From an uncultured Tolumonas sp. (GTDB taxonomy: Bacteria; Pseudomonadota; Gammaproteobacteria; Enterobacterales; Aeromonadaceae): a DNA stretch of 6,244 bases. Position 1 is the first letter of the stretch; every line of letters starts with the position of its first letter. The notes under the pieces were generated by a model that did no database searches, had not been told where the DNA came from, and saw only the letters and a list, made by a program, of their open reading frames with translations. The stretch is from assembly GCA_903931645.1 (NCBI GenBank), contig CAIZDF010000687.1, positions 1 through 6,244 on the forward strand. The letters run 5' to 3'. Made by a program: the position numbers and the translations under genes. Below are positions 1-5,810 of the stretch, in pieces.

Positions 1-105
1 GGCGCTAAGGCCAGGGACGCGAATCATACGCTTTCCCGTTTGCTTGTCAAGCGTTGTTCGTCACAACTGCTTAACTCGCTCTGTGTCGGCGTCTGCCGTC
101 TCAGT
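1..105 (-). other. 5' leader of a ribosomal RNA operon (partial; 16S gene lies beyond the left edge)
   Basis: This stretch would be the first transcribed part of an rRNA operon read leftward from promoter P1. The call rests on the two rrn-type promoters seen here on the minus strand. It also rests on the resemblance of the bases after the P1 -10 box (GCGGCCCCACTGAGACGG) to the start of the E. coli rrn leader. No 16S sequence and no boxA antitermination element are visible; both would be expected past position 1. A murI gene near an rRNA operon is also the arrangement in E. coli (murI-rrnB), which supports the reading. Confidence 0.8.
15..50 (-). promoter_or_regulatory. rRNA operon promoter P2
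   Basis: On the minus strand a perfect -35 TTGACA (45-50), a 16-bp spacer and a -10 TATGAT (23-28, five of six to consensus) give a predicted start near position 15-16. That is about 90 bp downstream of the P1 start. The context is very close to E. coli rrnB P2, which has TTGACT, a spacer containing GCGGGAA and a TATTAT -10. The shared spacer motif CGGGAA and the tandem arrangement make this a confident call. In E. coli P2 gives the lower, more constant transcription at slow growth. Confidence 0.85.
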
Positions 106-165
106 GGGGCCGCATTATAGGGACCGAACTTTTTTAGGCAAGCAAATTTTGTGATTATTTTCACA
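105..165 (-). promoter_or_regulatory. rRNA operon promoter P1 with UP-like element
   Basis: On the minus strand there is a -35 hexamer TTGCCT (136-141), a 16-bp spacer, and a perfect -10 TATAAT (114-119). The GC-rich discriminator GCGGCCCC follows, and the predicted start is the A at position 105. E. coli rrnB P1 has the same architecture: TTGTCA, 16-bp spacer, TATAAT, GCGCCACC, start at A. A 16-bp spacer and GC-rich discriminator are the known features behind stringent (ppGpp) and growth-rate control of rrn P1. Bases 143-165 are A+T-rich and occupy about -38 to -60, where the UP element bound by the RNA polymerase alpha C-terminal domain sits. I found no convincing Fis sites by eye. Confidence 0.88.
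150..165. promoter_or_regulatory. CRP-like palindrome
   Basis: The 16 bases read TGTGATTATTTTCACA, a perfect TGTGA-N6-TCACA match to the core cAMP-CRP site. The centre, 157.5, lies at about -52.5 relative to the predicted P1 start. The site therefore covers the UP-like region rather than a standard class I (-61.5) or class II (-41.5) position. It is far from any promoter I can see for the plus-strand gene. The A+T-rich UP context raises the chance of a coincidental match. Confidence 0.5.
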
Positions 166-193
166 TTATTAATTGCCCACAACCTGTACGCAA

Positions 194-202
194 TTATTCA
201 CA
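194..202 (+). promoter_or_regulatory. DnaA box (TTATTCACA)
   Basis: The nonamer TTATTCACA matches the consensus TTATNCACA at every fixed position. It lies 90-98 bp upstream of the predicted rrn P1 start and about 190 bp upstream of the RRM gene. It pairs with a second box on the same strand, 12 bp later start to start. That spacing is close to one helical turn, so both would lie on roughly the same face of the helix. DnaA binding is inferred from sequence only. Confidence 0.5.
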
Positions 203-205
203 TAT

Positions 206-214
206 TTATCCACA
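206..214 (+). promoter_or_regulatory. DnaA box (TTATCCACA, high-affinity consensus)
   Basis: The nonamer TTATCCACA is the strongest-binding form of the E. coli DnaA box. It is in the same orientation as the box at 194-202 and separated from it by only three bases. Two weaker near-matches, each with two mismatches, are at 157-165 and 173-181. There is no GATC cluster or repeated A+T-rich 13-mer nearby, so this does not look like an origin. A regulatory or DnaA-titrating role is possible. Confidence 0.55.
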
Positions 215-258
215 GATTTGGGAGTTTTGCGCTGTTTTCTCTATCCTTTTATGGTGAT

Positions 259-275
259 TTATCAGAAGCTGATAA
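259..275. repeat. 17-bp perfect inverted repeat, possible operator
   Basis: TTATCAG (259-265) and CTGATAA (269-275) are perfect 7-bp complementary arms around a 3-bp centre. The site sits in the intergenic region about 120 bp before the RRM start codon and upstream of its likely promoter. Its size and symmetry fit a binding site for a dimeric regulator, but I do not recognise the motif. A 3-nt loop and no T-tract argue against a terminator. Confidence 0.35.
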
Positions 276-325
276 GAGAAAATGTTAACTGGCTAGCGTT
301 AAAGCAGTATCTCAATGGCAGCTGT

Positions 326-334
326 TGCTATAAG
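326..334 (+). promoter_or_regulatory. Candidate extended -10 promoter for the RRM gene
   Basis: TGCTATAAG gives an extended -10 (TGn) followed by TATAAG, five of six to TATAAT. No good -35 is present at 16-18 bp spacing, which extended -10 promoters tolerate. Transcription would start near 341, leaving a leader of about 50 nt before the ATG at 393. A weaker alternative is TTGGGA-N18-TATCCT at 218-247. Confidence 0.4.
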
Positions 335-392
335 CATCTACCATGGGTGGTGACATCATCTCTATAACAACAATTTTAGTGAGTGCTATTCA

Positions 393-968
393 ATGAACAT
401 TCCACCACGTTATTCATTTTGTGTATTGGCCACTGCCGTGCTGGCGATCATCGGCTATTTTATTTCTCCTATGATTGGTCTGGGCATTGCCATTGGCGGT
501 TTAGTTTCTCCCCTCTTTGTTCTTTGTCATTCAGCAACACAGCAAAACACCTCTTCTATTACTTCTGCCAAACCCGTTGCACCAGTTAAGTCTTCAGCTG
601 CAAAAGCAACATCCCCAGTCAGAGACATTGAACAGAACGACGATACAGCGGTAATCACTCGTGCAGATTATGCGGGTGAAGTGAAAACAATTTATGTGGG
701 TAACTTGCCATACCGAGCAAACGAAGCGGCGATCCGTAGCTTATTCGCCGAACATGGTTTGGTGTTGTCGGTTCGTCTGGTGAAAGATCGTGATACAGGT
801 AAACGTCGGGGCTATGGTTTTGTGGAGATGCCAGCGGCAGCTGCTGATTCTGCCATTGCGACACTGAATGAGACCGAATATTTGCAGCGCACCTTGAAAG
901 TACGCGAAGCAAATGAAAAGAAAGAGCTGAAGCCGGAAGATGAAAGCTCGAATTCAGCTGAGCTTTAG
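393..968 (+). CDS. Membrane-anchored RRM-domain RNA-binding protein
   Basis: This 191-residue protein has a hydrophobic N-terminus that should form two closely spaced membrane segments, about residues 8-26 and 29-46. A Ser/Thr/Ala/Lys/Pro-rich linker follows (about 47-95), then one RNA recognition motif (about 98-172) and a short acidic tail. The RRM signatures are clear: RNP2 IYVGNL at 100-105 and RNP1 RGYGFVEM at 139-146, with the aromatic residues that stack on RNA. A helical hairpin in the inner membrane with the RRM in the cytoplasm is inferred. The ATG at 393 follows a weak ribosome site (TAGTGAG, 378-384). The gene diverges from the rRNA operon and converges on murI, sharing bases at the stop codons. 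RNA target and role are unknown, and I assign no gene name. The RRM call is firm; the membrane topology is likely. Confidence 0.9.
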   Translation: MNIPPRYSFCVLATAVLAIIGYFISPMIGLGIAIGGLVSPLFVLCHSATQQNTSSITSAKPVAPVKSSAAKATSPVRDIEQNDDTAVITRADYAGEVKTIYVGNLPYRANEAAIRSLFAEHGLVLSVRLVKDRDTGKRRGYGFVEMPAAAADSAIATLNETEYLQRTLKVREANEKKELKPEDESSNSAEL

Positions 969-1756
969 TTCATAAGTTCAAATAGCTGCAATGAATGGAA
1001 GCCGTATTCAATGAGAATGCGGCTTTTTTTATGCGCGTCATCATCCAGTAACGTGCAATACGCCTGGCCATTGATCATGTCAGTGATAGTGCTTGCCGTG
1101 TGCGGTAATAACGTGGCGACCCGTTTGGCAATTGCAGCACCGGAATCGACCAGCTGGACACCCGGCATGATGCGGTAGAGCTCTTCTTTCAACAGCGGGA
1201 AATGCGTACAACCCAACACCAGTGTATCCGGTGGTAATGAATGGTCGGTTAATGGTTGTAGTGCATGACGGATAGCCTGCTCATCAACTGCATACCCCGC
1301 CATCTTACGTTCGGCCTGGATCACCAGCTCGGTGACACCCAGTTTTAATACCTGACAATGCGCAGCAAATTGGGCGATCAGTTGTGAGGTATACGGACGT
1401 TGTACCGTCGCAGGGGTTGCTAATAAACCGATACAACGGTTCTGTGTCAGAATGGCGGCAGGCTTGATCGCGGGAACTACACCGACGACCGGAATCGATA
1501 ACGCCGCTCTTAAGGCTGGCAAGGTAATAGTACTGGCGGTATTGCAGGCGATGACAACCAGATCGATCTGGCGTTCATGCACCAGTTGCGTGATCAGCGA
1601 ACAACAACGTTCAACAATGATATGTTCCGGTTGTTCACCATAAGGGAAGAAGGCGTTATCAAACAGATAATCATAGCGATGTTCGGGCAGACGACGGCGG
1701 ACTTCCTGATAAATAGATAGCCCACCCATACCGGAATCAAAAAGCAGGATGTTCAC
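965..1756 (-). CDS. murI: Glutamate racemase
   Basis: MurI interconverts L- and D-glutamate without a cofactor in the cytoplasm and supplies D-glutamate for peptidoglycan precursors. With the start chosen here the protein has 263 residues. The family marks are in order: DSGMGGLS at 7-14, PYGE at 38-41, catalytic Cys71 in ACNTAS, and catalytic Cys183 with His185 in GCTH. The start is GTG (1754-1756), preceded by AGGTGA (1765-1770) at an 8-nt spacing. An in-frame GTG four codons upstream (1766-1768) lies inside that ribosome site and is less likely. The chosen N-terminus, MNILLFDSG, looks typical of the family. The stop codon overlaps that of the convergent RRM gene. The gene follows srkA on the same strand with a 74-bp gap that holds a possible promoter of its own. 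Confidence 0.95.
   Translation of the reverse strand: MNILLFDSGMGGLSIYQEVRRRLPEHRYDYLFDNAFFPYGEQPEHIIVERCCSLITQLVHERQIDLVVIACNTASTITLPALRAALSIPVVGVVPAIKPAAILTQNRCIGLLATPATVQRPYTSQLIAQFAAHCQVLKLGVTELVIQAERKMAGYAVDEQAIRHALQPLTDHSLPPDTLVLGCTHFPLLKEELYRIMPGVQLVDSGAAIAKRVATLLPHTASTITDMINGQAYCTLLDDDAHKKSRILIEYGFHSLQLFELMN
999..1030 (+). terminator. Intrinsic terminator of the RRM gene, inside murI
   Basis: GCCGTATTC (1001-1009) pairs with GAATGCGGC (1015-1023) through a 9-bp stem with one G-T pair and a 5-nt loop. Seven T residues follow (1024-1030). Two more A-T pairs from 999-1000 can extend the stem. The hairpin lies about 30 bp past the RRM stop and is oriented for plus-strand transcription. 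The same bases encode residues near the C-terminus of MurI on the other strand. Confidence 0.8.
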
Positions 1757-1788
1757 GTTGATTCTCACCTTTTATAACGACGCGCAGA

Positions 1789-1817
1789 ATGATACTCCCT
1801 TCCTACACGATCGTCAT
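1789..1817 (-). promoter_or_regulatory. Possible murI promoter
   Basis: On the minus strand ATGACG (1812-1817, four of six to TTGACA) and TATCAT (1789-1794, five of six to TATAAT) are separated by exactly 17 bp. They lie in the short gap between srkA and murI, about 35-60 bp upstream of the murI start. Read-through from srkA is an alternative, as I see no terminator after srkA. Confidence 0.35.
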
Positions 1818-1830
1818 CGCTCAACACAGA

Positions 1831-2814
1831 CTAACAGTTGTAGCTATTCATAACCGGTGGGGTCTGCTTTAACAATTGTGCCTGTTCACTCAATAGTTGG
1901 AATTGGCGGTGCCAGTAATCATCGGCATTGAACCAAGGAAAAGCCAATGGAAAAGCAGGATCTTGCCAACGCTGATGCAACCAGACCAGATAATTAAGCA
2001 TCCGTAGTGTACGCAAGGGTTCAATATAACTCAGCTGGCGTTCATCAAACTCACAGAACGCTTCATAACCATCAAGAATGGTATAGATCTGCTGCCGTTG
2101 TTCTGTGGCATCACCGGACAGTAACATCCAGATATCTTGAATGGCTGGCCCCATGACGCAATCATCCAGATCCAATAATGCAGGTGCATCACGCCACAGG
2201 ATATTCCCTGCGTGACAATCGCCGTGTATTGCTAACTGCGGAACAGTAAACAGAGCATGTTCCTGTAATTGCTGCTGCAATTGCACCAGTAATGCGGGCC
2301 ATGGTTTTTGCGTTTTACCCCATGGCTGATGTTGCAGTAAATAATCCACTGGGCGCGTCAGACGGTTACTCACATTAAAAGCCGGGCGGTGTTCCAGCGT
2401 ATAGTCAGCGACACAACTGTGCCAGCGCCCTAACGCCTGCCCTACTGCTTCCAACTGCATCATATTATCGAGTTCGACGGCACGCCCAGCGCGATATGGC
2501 CAGATCGCATAGTAGAAACCATCTATATATAGCAGCGATTCCCCTTGCCAGATCAAAGGCGCAAGTACGGGGACATCATGCTCAACCAGATAGTGAGTGA
2601 GCTGATGTTCTTCTTTTATCTGTGCTTGGTTCCAACGTTCCGGGCGATAGAATTTGATGACATAACGCTGGCGATCTTCTGCCTGAAACAGATAAACACG
2701 GTTTTCATAGCTATTAAGAGGCGTTAAACCAGATTCGGGATATAACCCTTGTGCCGCCAGAGCCGACAAGACCAGCTCTGGGGTAAGCGATTGAAACTGA
2801 AATGAAGATTGCAT
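1831..2814 (-). CDS. srkA: Stress-response Ser/Thr kinase SrkA (YihE family)
   Basis: The protein is a 327-residue RdoA/SrkA-type kinase with the aminoglycoside-phosphotransferase-like fold; E. coli SrkA has 328. In E. coli this kinase protects cells from stress-induced death and counters the MazF pathway. Visible motifs (numbered from this start) are SGLTPLNSYENRVY in the glycine-loop region (about 28-41), Lys54 in VIKFYRPER, the catalytic loop HGDCHAGN (197-204, with Asp199 and Asn204), and the metal-binding LDLDD (Asp215). The start is the ATG at 2812-2814, preceded at 5 nt by TAAGG (2820-2824). An in-frame GTG at 2844 would overlap yihD and add ten residues with no family match. The ribosome site contains the yihD stop codon, so translation of the two is probably coupled. 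In E. coli dsbA follows srkA; here murI does. Confidence 0.95.
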   Translation of the reverse strand: MQSSFQFQSLTPELVLSALAAQGLYPESGLTPLNSYENRVYLFQAEDRQRYVIKFYRPERWNQAQIKEEHQLTHYLVEHDVPVLAPLIWQGESLLYIDGFYYAIWPYRAGRAVELDNMMQLEAVGQALGRWHSCVADYTLEHRPAFNVSNRLTRPVDYLLQHQPWGKTQKPWPALLVQLQQQLQEHALFTVPQLAIHGDCHAGNILWRDAPALLDLDDCVMGPAIQDIWMLLSGDATEQRQQIYTILDGYEAFCEFDERQLSYIEPLRTLRMLNYLVWLHQRWQDPAFPLAFPWFNADDYWHRQFQLLSEQAQLLKQTPPVMNSYNC

Positions 2815-2821
2815 GTAAGCC

Positions 2822-3088
2822 TTATTTGATGATGCCTCGGGCACGCAGGATCGCTTCTTTAAAATCGGGGACGGCGTCTTTGGCCAAACCGGGGATCATT
2901 TCAGTTTCGCCACGGCTACGCATTTTCAGCTGATAGATTAGGGTGTCGTCGCTGATGGTTTCCAGCGCATCAGGAAAACCAGCTTCATTAGCCACTTTTT
3001 GTAAAAATTGCAGCAAAGTCAGATCTTGATCTTGCAGCCATTCTGCTTGTAATAGTTCCAGCAGTTCTTCGATACGGTGACATTGCAT
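2822..3088 (-). CDS. yihD: YihD family protein (DUF1040)
   Basis: This 88-residue soluble protein aligns along its length with E. coli YihD (89 residues). Shared stretches include LLQFLQKVA, the DDTLIYQLKMR block around residues 47-57, IPGLAKD, and the C-terminal LRARGIIK. The molecular function is not established. The ATG at 3086-3088 has a good ribosome site, AGGAGA (3095-3100), six bases upstream. It lies immediately upstream of srkA with a 7-bp gap, the same order as in E. coli, so the two very probably form one transcript. The 50-bp gap from the upstream terpenoid synthase gene has no terminator or clear promoter that I can see. Confidence 0.93.
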   Translation of the reverse strand: MQCHRIEELLELLQAEWLQDQDLTLLQFLQKVANEAGFPDALETISDDTLIYQLKMRSRGETEMIPGLAKDAVPDFKEAILRARGIIK

Positions 3089-3138
3089 GGTGTTTCTCCT
3101 GATGCAGAAAAATAGTATTCATGAGTTATGTTTGTAGC

Positions 3139-4173
3139 TTACCAACAACTCACGGTCTGGTATAGCTTCTGGCTACAGCGGCGCTGACACGCCAAGCCAC
3201 GTGACCACCATGCAAAAAGTAGTCGAAGGCCACGATCATAACGCCCTGTTACACGACAAGCGAGAATAACATTCCGTACTGCGCTACGAGTAATTTTGAC
3301 GTTGTGGCCGGTAAGATAAGCATCCGAATGCTGGATCTTTTGCAGCGTTAATACGGCCATACCAATCGCCCATAAACAAAACTGCCGCAGCCCCTGCTCT
3401 TCTGCGGGAATGGCTAGTGTATATTCCAGCGCATCGCGCAGATGGCCATGGGCAATGGCAACTAATTCCTGCCGACTCGCGATCAATGTCGGGTTACCGC
3501 TCGGCGGCCAGACGATGCCTTGTTGACTCACCAGTGTTTGCGGCCACCAGCACACACCACGTTTCGCATCATCCCAAACATCTTTCAGGATATTCGTCAG
3601 CTGCAAACCTAAGCCAAATGACACAGAAAGCGCCGCCAGCTCTTCGCGCTGCGCGTTCAATGACGGGCGATAAGCAATAAACAAGGCCGTCAGCATTTCA
3701 CCGACCACACCAGCCACCGCATAGCAGTAGTGATCTAATGCAGTTTGATCATCTAACCCATGCGGGGACGCCAGCGTCTGATAACGGGTCATGCCGTGAC
3801 TCATGATCTCCACGCCGCGTAATAAGATTTGCTGCACTTCTGCGGGGAATTGCTGGTAATGCGCGATGACGCTGACGGTTTGCGCAATCAACTCTTGTTC
3901 TGCGGCTGATGTACCCGACGATAGATGCGGCGAGAGTTGCTGATGCAAGCATTCCGCCGGTTGTTTACCTGACAGCACATCCAGAAATAGCTGAATAAAA
4001 TTGGTTTTATCTTCACAAGAGAGCGTTGGCTCATCTTCGATGGTATCGGCGATCCGGCATAACAGATAGGCATTACCCACCCAATCGGCCAATGGCGCTG
4101 GTAGCTGAGGGATCGTCAGCGCAAAGGTGCGGGATACTTTAGCCAATAATTCGGCTTGTAGCGGTTCAGTCAT
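3139..4173 (-). CDS. Squalene/phytoene synthase family protein
   Basis: This 344-residue protein belongs to the head-to-head prenyl synthase family, which joins two farnesyl or geranylgeranyl diphosphates. Family marks include SRTFALTIP (14-22) and the first Asp-rich motif DTIED (43-47) within LCRIADTIEDEP. Next come GMTRYQ (127-132), YCYAVAGVVGEM (149-160), and the second Asp-rich motif DVWDD (198-202) within LQLTNILKDVWDD. DTIED and the YAVAGVVG block look closer to squalene synthases than to phytoene synthases (usually DDIVDD-like), so squalene or a related C30 product is my inference. No obvious C-terminal membrane helix is present; the C-terminus is basic and Cys-rich. The ATG at 4171-4173 has no clear ribosome site. 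No desaturase, cyclase or hopanoid gene is adjacent. The gene diverges from ubiD. Confidence 0.88.
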   Translation of the reverse strand: MTEPLQAELLAKVSRTFALTIPQLPAPLADWVGNAYLLCRIADTIEDEPTLSCEDKTNFIQLFLDVLSGKQPAECLHQQLSPHLSSGTSAAEQELIAQTVSVIAHYQQFPAEVQQILLRGVEIMSHGMTRYQTLASPHGLDDQTALDHYCYAVAGVVGEMLTALFIAYRPSLNAQREELAALSVSFGLGLQLTNILKDVWDDAKRGVCWWPQTLVSQQGIVWPPSGNPTLIASRQELVAIAHGHLRDALEYTLAIPAEEQGLRQFCLWAIGMAVLTLQKIQHSDAYLTGHNVKITRSAVRNVILACRVTGRYDRGLRLLFAWWSRGLACQRRCSQKLYQTVSCW

Positions 4174-4259
4174 GGGATCGTTTCAGGAATTTGGCCAGCA
4201 GATCAAAGTTTATCATCGATCCGTGTTGTCCGCAGCAAGCCAAATCGGTGAACTGTTCG

Positions 4260-4265
4260 TATAAT
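4260..4265 (+). promoter_or_regulatory. Candidate ubiD-fre promoter -10 element
   Basis: A perfect TATAAT lies about 30 bp upstream of the ubiD start codon in the 121-bp divergent intergenic region (4174-4294). At 17-bp spacing the -35 would be AAGCCA (4237-4242), only three of six to consensus, so the promoter is either weak or needs an activator. I see no operator or palindrome beside it. For the divergent synthase gene, a weak TTGCTG...GATAAA pair is the best I can find, and I do not call it. Confidence 0.45.
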
Positions 4266-4294
4266 CAACTCAGTTTTATTGACCGGTAACCCTG

Positions 4295-5764
4295 ATGAAA
4301 TACCGTGACTTACGTGATTTTATACGTCTGCTGGAAGAACGCGGCCAACTCAAACGCATCTCGCAGGAGATCGACCCCTATCTGGAAATGACCGAAATTG
4401 CCGATCGCACCTTACGTGCGCAAGGCCCGGCTTTGCTGTTTGAAAACCCGAAAGGTTCGCGTCATCCCGTATTAGCCAACCTGTTCGGTACACCACAGCG
4501 AGTGGCTTGGGGCATGGGGCAAGAGGATGTCAGCGCACTGCGCGATGTCGGAGAATGGATGGCGATGCTGAAAGAGCCGGAGCCACCAAAAGGCTTACGC
4601 GATCTGTTCGATAAGCTGCCACTTTTTAAACAAATTCTGAACATGCCGGTCAAACGCCTGAGTAAAGCACCTTGTCAGGAGATTGTGCTAACCGGTGATG
4701 AGGTGGATTTATACCAGCTCCCCGTGCAGCACTGCTGGCCCGGTGATGTGGCCCCACTGGTTACCTGGGGGCTGACGATCACCCGTGGCCCTTACAAGAA
4801 ACGCCAGAACCTTGGCATTTATCGCCAACAGCTGCTCGCGAAAAACAAATTGGTGATGCGTTGGTTGGATCACCGCGGTGGTGCCATTGATTTTCGTGAA
4901 TGGCAAGAAGCGCATCCTGGCGAGCCCTACCCAGTTGCGGTCGCTATTGGGGCTGATCCGGCCACTATTTTAGGCGCGGTAACGCCGGTACCGGATACCT
5001 TGTCCGAATACGCTTTTGCTGGTCTGCTGCGTCAAAGCCGTACTGAGGTAGTCAAAGCATTAAGCTGTGATCTGGATGTGCCAGCCAGTGCCGAAATTGT
5101 GCTGGAAGGTTATCTGATGCCCGGTGAAATGGCGCCGGAAGGGCCGTATGGCGATCACACCGGTTACTATAATGAAGTCGATGAGTTTCCGGTCTTCACC
5201 ATTACTCACATGACCATGCGTAAAGACGCCATTTATCACAGCACCTACACCGGACGTCCACCGGATGAACCGGCCATGCTGGGTGTGGCATTAAATGAAG
5301 TGTTTGTACCGCTACTGCGGAAGCAATTTCCTGAAATTGTAGACTTTTATCTACCGCCGGAAGGCTGTTCGTACCGCATGGCCGTAGTCACTATTAAGAA
5401 GCGTTACCCCGGCCACGCCAAACGCGTGATGATGGGGGTATGGAGTTTTCTGCGTCAGTTTATGTATACCAAGTTTGTGATTGTTTGTGACGATGATGTT
5501 AACGCGCGTGACTGGAATGACGTAATATGGGCCATTACTACGCGCATGGATCCGGCCAGAGATACTACGCTTATAGAGAATACGCCGATTGATTATCTGG
5601 ACTTTGCCTCACCGGTGGCCGGTTTAGGATCTAAAATGGGTCTGGATGCCACCAACAAATGGCCGGGTGAGACACAGCGTGAATGGGGAACCCCTATTCA
5701 TATGGACGAAGCGGTGAAACACCGTGTTGATGAACTCTGGGATTCGCTGGGTATTTTAGATTAG
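4295..5764 (+). CDS. ubiD: 4-hydroxy-3-polyprenylbenzoate decarboxylase
   Basis: UbiD decarboxylates 3-polyprenyl-4-hydroxybenzoate to 2-polyprenylphenol in ubiquinone synthesis. It uses the prenylated FMN made by UbiX, with a divalent metal and K+. The 489 residues are close to E. coli UbiD throughout; the E. coli protein has 497, with three extra N-terminal residues. Cofactor and active-site positions are intact: Asn172 in [10 protein letters not shown] (E. coli Asn175), His193, Glu238 in SEYAFAG (E. coli Glu241), Glu282 in APEGPYGDH, and Asp287 (E. coli Asp290). The block [18 protein letters not shown] (377-394) is nearly identical to E. coli. The ATG at 4295 is preceded by only a weak ribosome site (GGTAA, 4285-4289). 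fre follows after 46 bp with no terminator between, so an operon is likely. Confidence 0.97.
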   Translation: MKYRDLRDFIRLLEERGQLKRISQEIDPYLEMTEIADRTLRAQGPALLFENPKGSRHPVLANLFGTPQRVAWGMGQEDVSALRDVGEWMAMLKEPEPPKGLRDLFDKLPLFKQILNMPVKRLSKAPCQEIVLTGDEVDLYQLPVQHCWPGDVAPLVTWGLTITRGPYKKRQNLGIYRQQLLAKNKLVMRWLDHRGGAIDFREWQEAHPGEPYPVAVAIGADPATILGAVTPVPDTLSEYAFAGLLRQSRTEVVKALSCDLDVPASAEIVLEGYLMPGEMAPEGPYGDHTGYYNEVDEFPVFTITHMTMRKDAIYHSTYTGRPPDEPAMLGVALNEVFVPLLRKQFPEIVDFYLPPEGCSYRMAVVTIKKRYPGHAKRVMMGVWSFLRQFMYTKFVIVCDDDVNARDWNDVIWAITTRMDPARDTTLIENTPIDYLDFASPVAGLGSKMGLDATNKWPGETQREWGTPIHMDEAVKHRVDELWDSLGILD

Positions 5765-5800
5765 CACCATAACCCAGCCACTCAGAACGAACATTATTAC

Positions 5801-5806
5801 GAGGAA
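5801..5806 (+). promoter_or_regulatory. Ribosome binding site of fre
   Basis: GAGGAA precedes the ATG at 5811 with a 4-nt gap, or 6 nt counted from GAGG. This is a much better site than the one before ubiD. It fixes the fre start, which also matches the expected N-terminus of the family. Confidence 0.75.
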
Positions 5807-5810
5807 TGCT

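Noticed and set aside
150..275. Replication origin, suggested by two DnaA boxes and A+T-rich DNA
   Set aside because: There are only two consensus boxes, no GATC cluster, no repeated A+T-rich unwinding motifs, and no mnmG, mioC, dnaA or dnaN gene nearby. The A+T-rich part is better explained as the UP region of rrn P1.
284..302. Inverted repeat TTAAC-N8-GTTAA
   Set aside because: Only five base pairs per arm with an 8-bp spacer in A+T-rich DNA; easily expected by chance.
173..367. Short open frame of 64 codons on the plus strand
   Set aside because: It begins without a ribosome site, runs across the DnaA boxes and inverted repeat, and its translation has no recognisable domain. It looks like chance in intergenic DNA.
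383..589. Open frame overlapping the start of the RRM gene in another frame
   Set aside because: The RRM frame gives a coherent membrane segment plus RRM domain. The overlapping frame is a short shadow without its own signals.
943..966. Terminator for murI (stem AAAGCTC/GAGCTTT)
   Set aside because: The stem is symmetric but has a 10-nt loop and no T-tract beyond the stem on the minus strand. It lies inside the RRM coding sequence.
2822..2844. srkA starting at the GTG at 2842-2844
   Set aside because: This would overlap yihD by 23 bases and add ten residues with no family match. The ATG at 2812-2814 has a ribosome site and gives nearly the E. coli length.
3417..4073. Open frames on either strand inside the squalene/phytoene synthase gene
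   Set aside because: The synthase frame shows all family motifs in order. The others are short, lack ribosome sites and show no recognisable domain.
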